The translations under genes were made by a program, and so were the position numbers. A stretch of 64,000 nt of DNA from Actinomycetota bacterium. GTDB lineage: Bacteria; Actinomycetota; Acidimicrobiia; Acidimicrobiales; Iamiaceae. The notes below the pieces were generated by a model. The model was not told the origin of the DNA. It made no database searches and saw nothing but the letters and a program-made list of their open reading frames with translations. The DNA lies in the NCBI GenBank assembly GCA_019639075.1, contig JAHBSO010000002.1:124001-188000 (forward strand), in the 5' to 3' direction. Numbering within the stretch: position 1 is the stretch's first letter; the number at the start of each line of letters is the position of its first letter. Shown here piece by piece: positions 61,258 through 64,000 of this stretch.

Positions 61258-61782
61258 GTGACCCCACCTCCGAGGCCGTTCGACCGGATCGTCGCCGCGA
61301 CCGACGCGGCGATGGTCGTCGTCACCGGTCGGCACCGGGGCGAGGCGACCGGTTGCCTCGTCGGCTTCCACTCGCAGGTGAGCATCGAACCCGAACGCTG
61401 GGGGGTGTGGATCTCGCGGGCGAACCACAGCCATCCGATCCTCACCGACGCCGTCGCCCTGGCCATCCACTTCCTGACCGACGACCAGCACGACCTGGCG
61501 CGCCACTTCGGCTCGTTGACCGGCGACGAGGTCGACAAGTTCGCGGGCCAGGTCGTCGAACCCGCGATGCCCGCCGAGGGCCCGTGGGCCGAACACGAGC
61601 GACCTCCGCTCCTGCTCGCCTGTCCCACCCGCATCGTCGGACACCGCCGGGCGGTGCTGGCCGGCGACACCGACCACTCCTGCATCGTGGTCGAACCGGT
61701 CGACGTGCGGGCCGCCGACGGGTTCTCACCGCTGCACTACCGATCGGTCACCGACGTCACCCCCGGGCATCCGGCGCACTGA
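61258..61782 (+). CDS. Flavin reductase family protein
   Basis: A 174-residue split-barrel FMN protein. VVTGRHRGEATGCLVGFHSQVSIEP, AIHFLTDDQHDLARHFGS and the central strand segments fit the HpaC/flavin reductase-like domain, which supplies reduced flavin to two-component hydroxylases. It starts at GTG 61258, divergent from the aromatic operon with a shared promoter and operator. Candidate users are the HsaA-like protein at 50225 or an enzyme outside the window; the MhpA-like hydroxylase should not need it. Confidence 0.5.
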   Translation: MTPPPRPFDRIVAATDAAMVVVTGRHRGEATGCLVGFHSQVSIEPERWGVWISRANHSHPILTDAVALAIHFLTDDQHDLARHFGSLTGDEVDKFAGQVVEPAMPAEGPWAEHERPPLLLACPTRIVGHRRAVLAGDTDHSCIVVEPVDVRAADGFSPLHYRSVTDVTPGHPAH

Positions 61783-61799
61783 ACGGCCAGACTGCGCGC

Positions 61800-63029
61800 A
61801 TGCTCGAACCGATGACCGCTCGCTACGAGCGCCCGGACCTCGTCCGTCGCATCAACGCCATGGCCGGCGCCGTCGGCGGCGGGGCGGCGATGGTGCCACT
61901 GGAGGCCGACGAGCTGCTCGATCGAGCGACGACGTCGCTCGGCCTCGACCGGTTCGACCTCGACGACGGCGACTGGGAGGGACGGTTCCGGCGGCTCGTC
62001 ACCGCGGTGGACGCGTCGCGCCTCCACGTGGTCGGTCGGCTGATGACCCGCGAGGAGCTGCTGCGGGGCCTGCGCACCCGCCTGTTGCTGGCCGCGCACC
62101 GGGAGGCGGAGCCTTCGGTGCGCGACGAGCGGATCGTCGCCCCGATCGTGGTCACCGGCCCCGCCCGCTCCGGCACCACGATCCTCTTCGAGCTGCTGGC
62201 GCTCGACCCCGGGCTGCGATCGCCCATCGCCACCGAGGTCCTCCACCCGGTGCCGCCGGCGGGGACGACCCCGCAGCAACGCACCCTGATGACCGAGTGC
62301 GAGCAGGAGCTGTGGGCCGACGTGCAGCCGGAGTTCGCGTCGATGCACGAGCTGCGCTCCGACCTGCCGGTCGAGTGCATCACCCTGACCCTCCCGTCGT
62401 TCGCCGGCAGCCACTGGGCGATGGTCCTCGACGACTTCGGCGACTGGGCGCCCGAGCCCGGACCGGAGATGGCGTTCCACCGGTCGGTGCTCCAGGCCGC
62501 GCAGTTCGGCCGGCCGACGGCGACGTGGATCCTGAAGACCCCGGGCTACGTGATGATGCTCGACGACCTGCTGGCCGCCTACCCCGACGTGCGGATCGTG
62601 CAGACCCATCGCGACCCGGCGAAGACGATGCCGTCGACGGTGAGCACCGCGGCGATGACCCGGTGGCTGCGATCCGACGACCTCGACCTCGACGGCCTGT
62701 CGCTCGTGGTCGGCGCCGTGTTCTCCGATGCCCTCGCCGCCACCGCCCGACGCCGACGCGACGGGTCGATCGGCGGCACGTTCGGTGACGTGCGGTTCGG
62801 CGACCTCATGACCGACCCGGTCGTCGCGATCGCCGGCGCCTACGAGCAGATCGGCCGGCCCTTCACCGACGACCACGCGACGGCGATCACCGAGTACCTG
62901 CGCGCCAAACCGCGCGGCAAGCACGGGACCCACCACTACACCGCCGCCGACTGGGGTTTCGACGCCGACCAGGTCCGGGTCGACCTGGCCGACTACCTCG
63001 ACTACTTCCAGGTCGCCCTAGAGCCCTGA
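61800..63029 (+). CDS. Sulfotransferase-family protein
   Basis: A 409-residue protein of the actinobacterial Sulfotransfer_3 family. The PAPS 5'-phosphosulfate loop is VTGPARSGTT (about residues 120-129) and the 3'-phosphate site is THRDPAKTMPS (about 272-282). It would transfer sulfate from PAPS to a small-molecule or lipid acceptor. The start is ATG 61800 (or 61812), 17 bp after the flavin reductase stop, so probably co-transcribed. It ends 13 bp before the convergent amidohydrolase gene without a repeat between them. Confidence 0.5.
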   Translation: MLEPMTARYERPDLVRRINAMAGAVGGGAAMVPLEADELLDRATTSLGLDRFDLDDGDWEGRFRRLVTAVDASRLHVVGRLMTREELLRGLRTRLLLAAHREAEPSVRDERIVAPIVVTGPARSGTTILFELLALDPGLRSPIATEVLHPVPPAGTTPQQRTLMTECEQELWADVQPEFASMHELRSDLPVECITLTLPSFAGSHWAMVLDDFGDWAPEPGPEMAFHRSVLQAAQFGRPTATWILKTPGYVMMLDDLLAAYPDVRIVQTHRDPAKTMPSTVSTAAMTRWLRSDDLDLDGLSLVVGAVFSDALAATARRRRDGSIGGTFGDVRFGDLMTDPVVAIAGAYEQIGRPFTDDHATAITEYLRAKPRGKHGTHHYTAADWGFDADQVRVDLADYLDYFQVALEP

Positions 63030-63042
63030 TCCCGACCGAGGG

Positions 63043-64000
63043 CTACGGCGTGGGCCACCGCCCGTGGACGACGTCGCCACCGACGACCGTGGTCAGGATC
63101 TCGGGGGACCGGGCCAGCTCCGACCAGTCGGCGTCGAGGACCACCAGGTCGGCGTCGTCGCCGGGCTCGATCGTGCGGGGCACGGCCGGGTCGTCGGGCG
63201 CTCCCGTCCACGACGCGAGCGCCTCGGTCGCGGTGATCGCCTCGTCGGGCCCGAAGGATCGTCCTCCCGCGGTGCGACGCTCGACCGCGGCGGTGATCGC
63301 CGTCCACGGGTCGGACGGGCCGTAGGGCGCGTCGCTGCTGGCCGCGATCCACAGGCCGGCGCGTCGGAACGACGCCGACCGGTGCAGCGCCGGACGGTCG
63401 GCCGGATCGGTCTCGGCCAGGTACCGGTCCCCGCGGGTGCGGACCAGTGCCGGTTGGAGCACGAGGGTGGGGCCGGCCTCGGCGAGCGGCCGCAGCGCGC
63501 CGGCCGAGACCATCGACGCGTGCTCGATCCGGTCGCCGGGCCCGACGCCGGCGGCGAGGGCGAGCGCGAGCTGGACCTCCGACACGCAGTGCACCGCCAC
63601 GCCCCGGCCGGCGGCCCGAGCGGCCCGAACCCGGTCGACCACGTCGTCGAGGGCGGGGAGGTCGGCGTCGTCGAGGAGGATCTTCACCGGACCGACCGCC
63701 ACACCGTCGACCGGGTCGACGACCGCGTCACGGGTCATCGCGTGGAGCCGGCACGGGAGGCCGGCCGCCGCCAGCGCGAGGAGCGACGCCCGATCGTTGT
63801 CCGCACCTGCGTCCATCACGGCGGTCACGCCGGCCGCGACCAGGAGACGACCGACCTCGTCGAGGTCGAGCGTCGACGACGGCAGCCGGTGACCGAGCCA
63901 GTGATCGAGTCGGCGCAGCACCCCCGTGGGTCGGCCGTCGGCCTGCTCGAGCCCGTCGGGCCAACGCGACGGATCGTCGTCGACGACCGCGGCCAGCGCC
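63043..64000 (-). CDS. Amidohydrolase, YtcJ-like (5' part outside the window)
   Basis: The frame is open to base 64000, so the start and N-terminal metal site are missing; 318 residues are visible. Typical segments are GVTAVMDAGADNDRASL, GRGVAVHCVSEVQL with metal-binding His, DRIEHASMV, ASSDAPYGPSDPWTAI (Asp ligand) and the C-terminal IEPGDDADLVVLDAD strand. These match the amidohydrolase-3/YtcJ family, metal-dependent deacylases or exoenzymes of unknown substrate. It converges with the sulfotransferase gene. Confidence 0.5.
   Translation of the reverse strand, partial: ALAAVVDDDPSRWPDGLEQADGRPTGVLRRLDHWLGHRLPSSTLDLDEVGRLLVAAGVTAVMDAGADNDRASLLALAAAGLPCRLHAMTRDAVVDPVDGVAVGPVKILLDDADLPALDDVVDRVRAARAAGRGVAVHCVSEVQLALALAAGVGPGDRIEHASMVSAGALRPLAEAGPTLVLQPALVRTRGDRYLAETDPADRPALHRSASFRRAGLWIAASSDAPYGPSDPWTAITAAVERRTAGGRSFGPDEAITATEALASWTGAPDDPAVPRTIEPGDDADLVVLDADWSELARSPEILTTVVGGDVVHGRWPTP

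Overview
The window is about 64 kb of very GC-rich chromosome with dense genes, frequent GTG starts, many ATGA/GTGA stop-start overlaps, a furA-katG pair and a DinB-type protein of a fold that usually works with mycothiol. These point to an actinobacterium. My inference, from general gene style only, is a member of the Acidimicrobiia (Ilumatobacter/Iamia-like). No tRNA, rRNA, CRISPR array, prophage or insertion sequence was recognised.

Layout. 1-12 kb: the 3' end of a MoxR/ChlI-type AAA ATPase, then a minus-strand run with an MBL-fold lactonase-like enzyme, NagA, an enoyl-CoA hydratase/isomerase, a GH2 beta-galactosidase, a TIGR01777 epimerase, an ECF sigma factor with a membrane-anchored beta-propeller protein, and an L-threonine aldolase. 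12-23 kb: a phosphoesterase, a Baeyer-Villiger monooxygenase, a DinB-type protein, a methyltransferase, furA-katG, a sigma-factor relic, a secreted GxGYxYxYxP-like protein, a DyP peroxidase with an encapsulin-targeting tail, and an MFS transporter. 23-32 kb: two paralogous CSLREA lipoproteins around a lipoprotein lipase, a GH3 glycosidase, an SGNH hydrolase, an AI-2E family transporter and a SHOCT protein. 32-39 kb: a second Fur-family regulator, a TetR plus two carotenoid oxygenases, an acyltransferase-3/SGNH protein and a PaaI thioesterase. 39-44 kb: the complete N-acetylglutaminylglutamine amide (NAGGN) osmolyte trio. 44-50 kb: a second GH3 enzyme, a DUF389 protein, a formylglycine-generating enzyme and a GAP-family membrane protein. 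50-55 kb: a CoA-linked catabolic cluster (TetR, acyl-CoA dehydrogenase-like, HMG-CoA lyase, GntR, CMD-family protein, family III CoA-transferase). 55-64 kb: a DUF480-methyltransferase fusion, an aromatic meta-cleavage operon with its MarR and a divergent flavin reductase, a sulfotransferase and the 3' part of an amidohydrolase.

The feature the genes alone do not explain is the repeat content at gene ends. Two unrelated families occupy most convergent junctions. One is a 25-33 bp inverted repeat (core GGGGTCGGATCCC) at 12.2, 18.5, 22.1 and 31.6 kb. The other is a family built from TTTCGACTCGCTCCGCTCGC and its complement at eight sites, four of them tandemly amplified. Eight of eleven convergent gene pairs carry one or the other and never both. 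They look like bidirectional terminators or mobile palindromes, and in one case an arm encodes a protein C-terminus. Palindromic candidate operators are visible in front of several regulator-linked operons (Fur, TetR, GntR and MarR).
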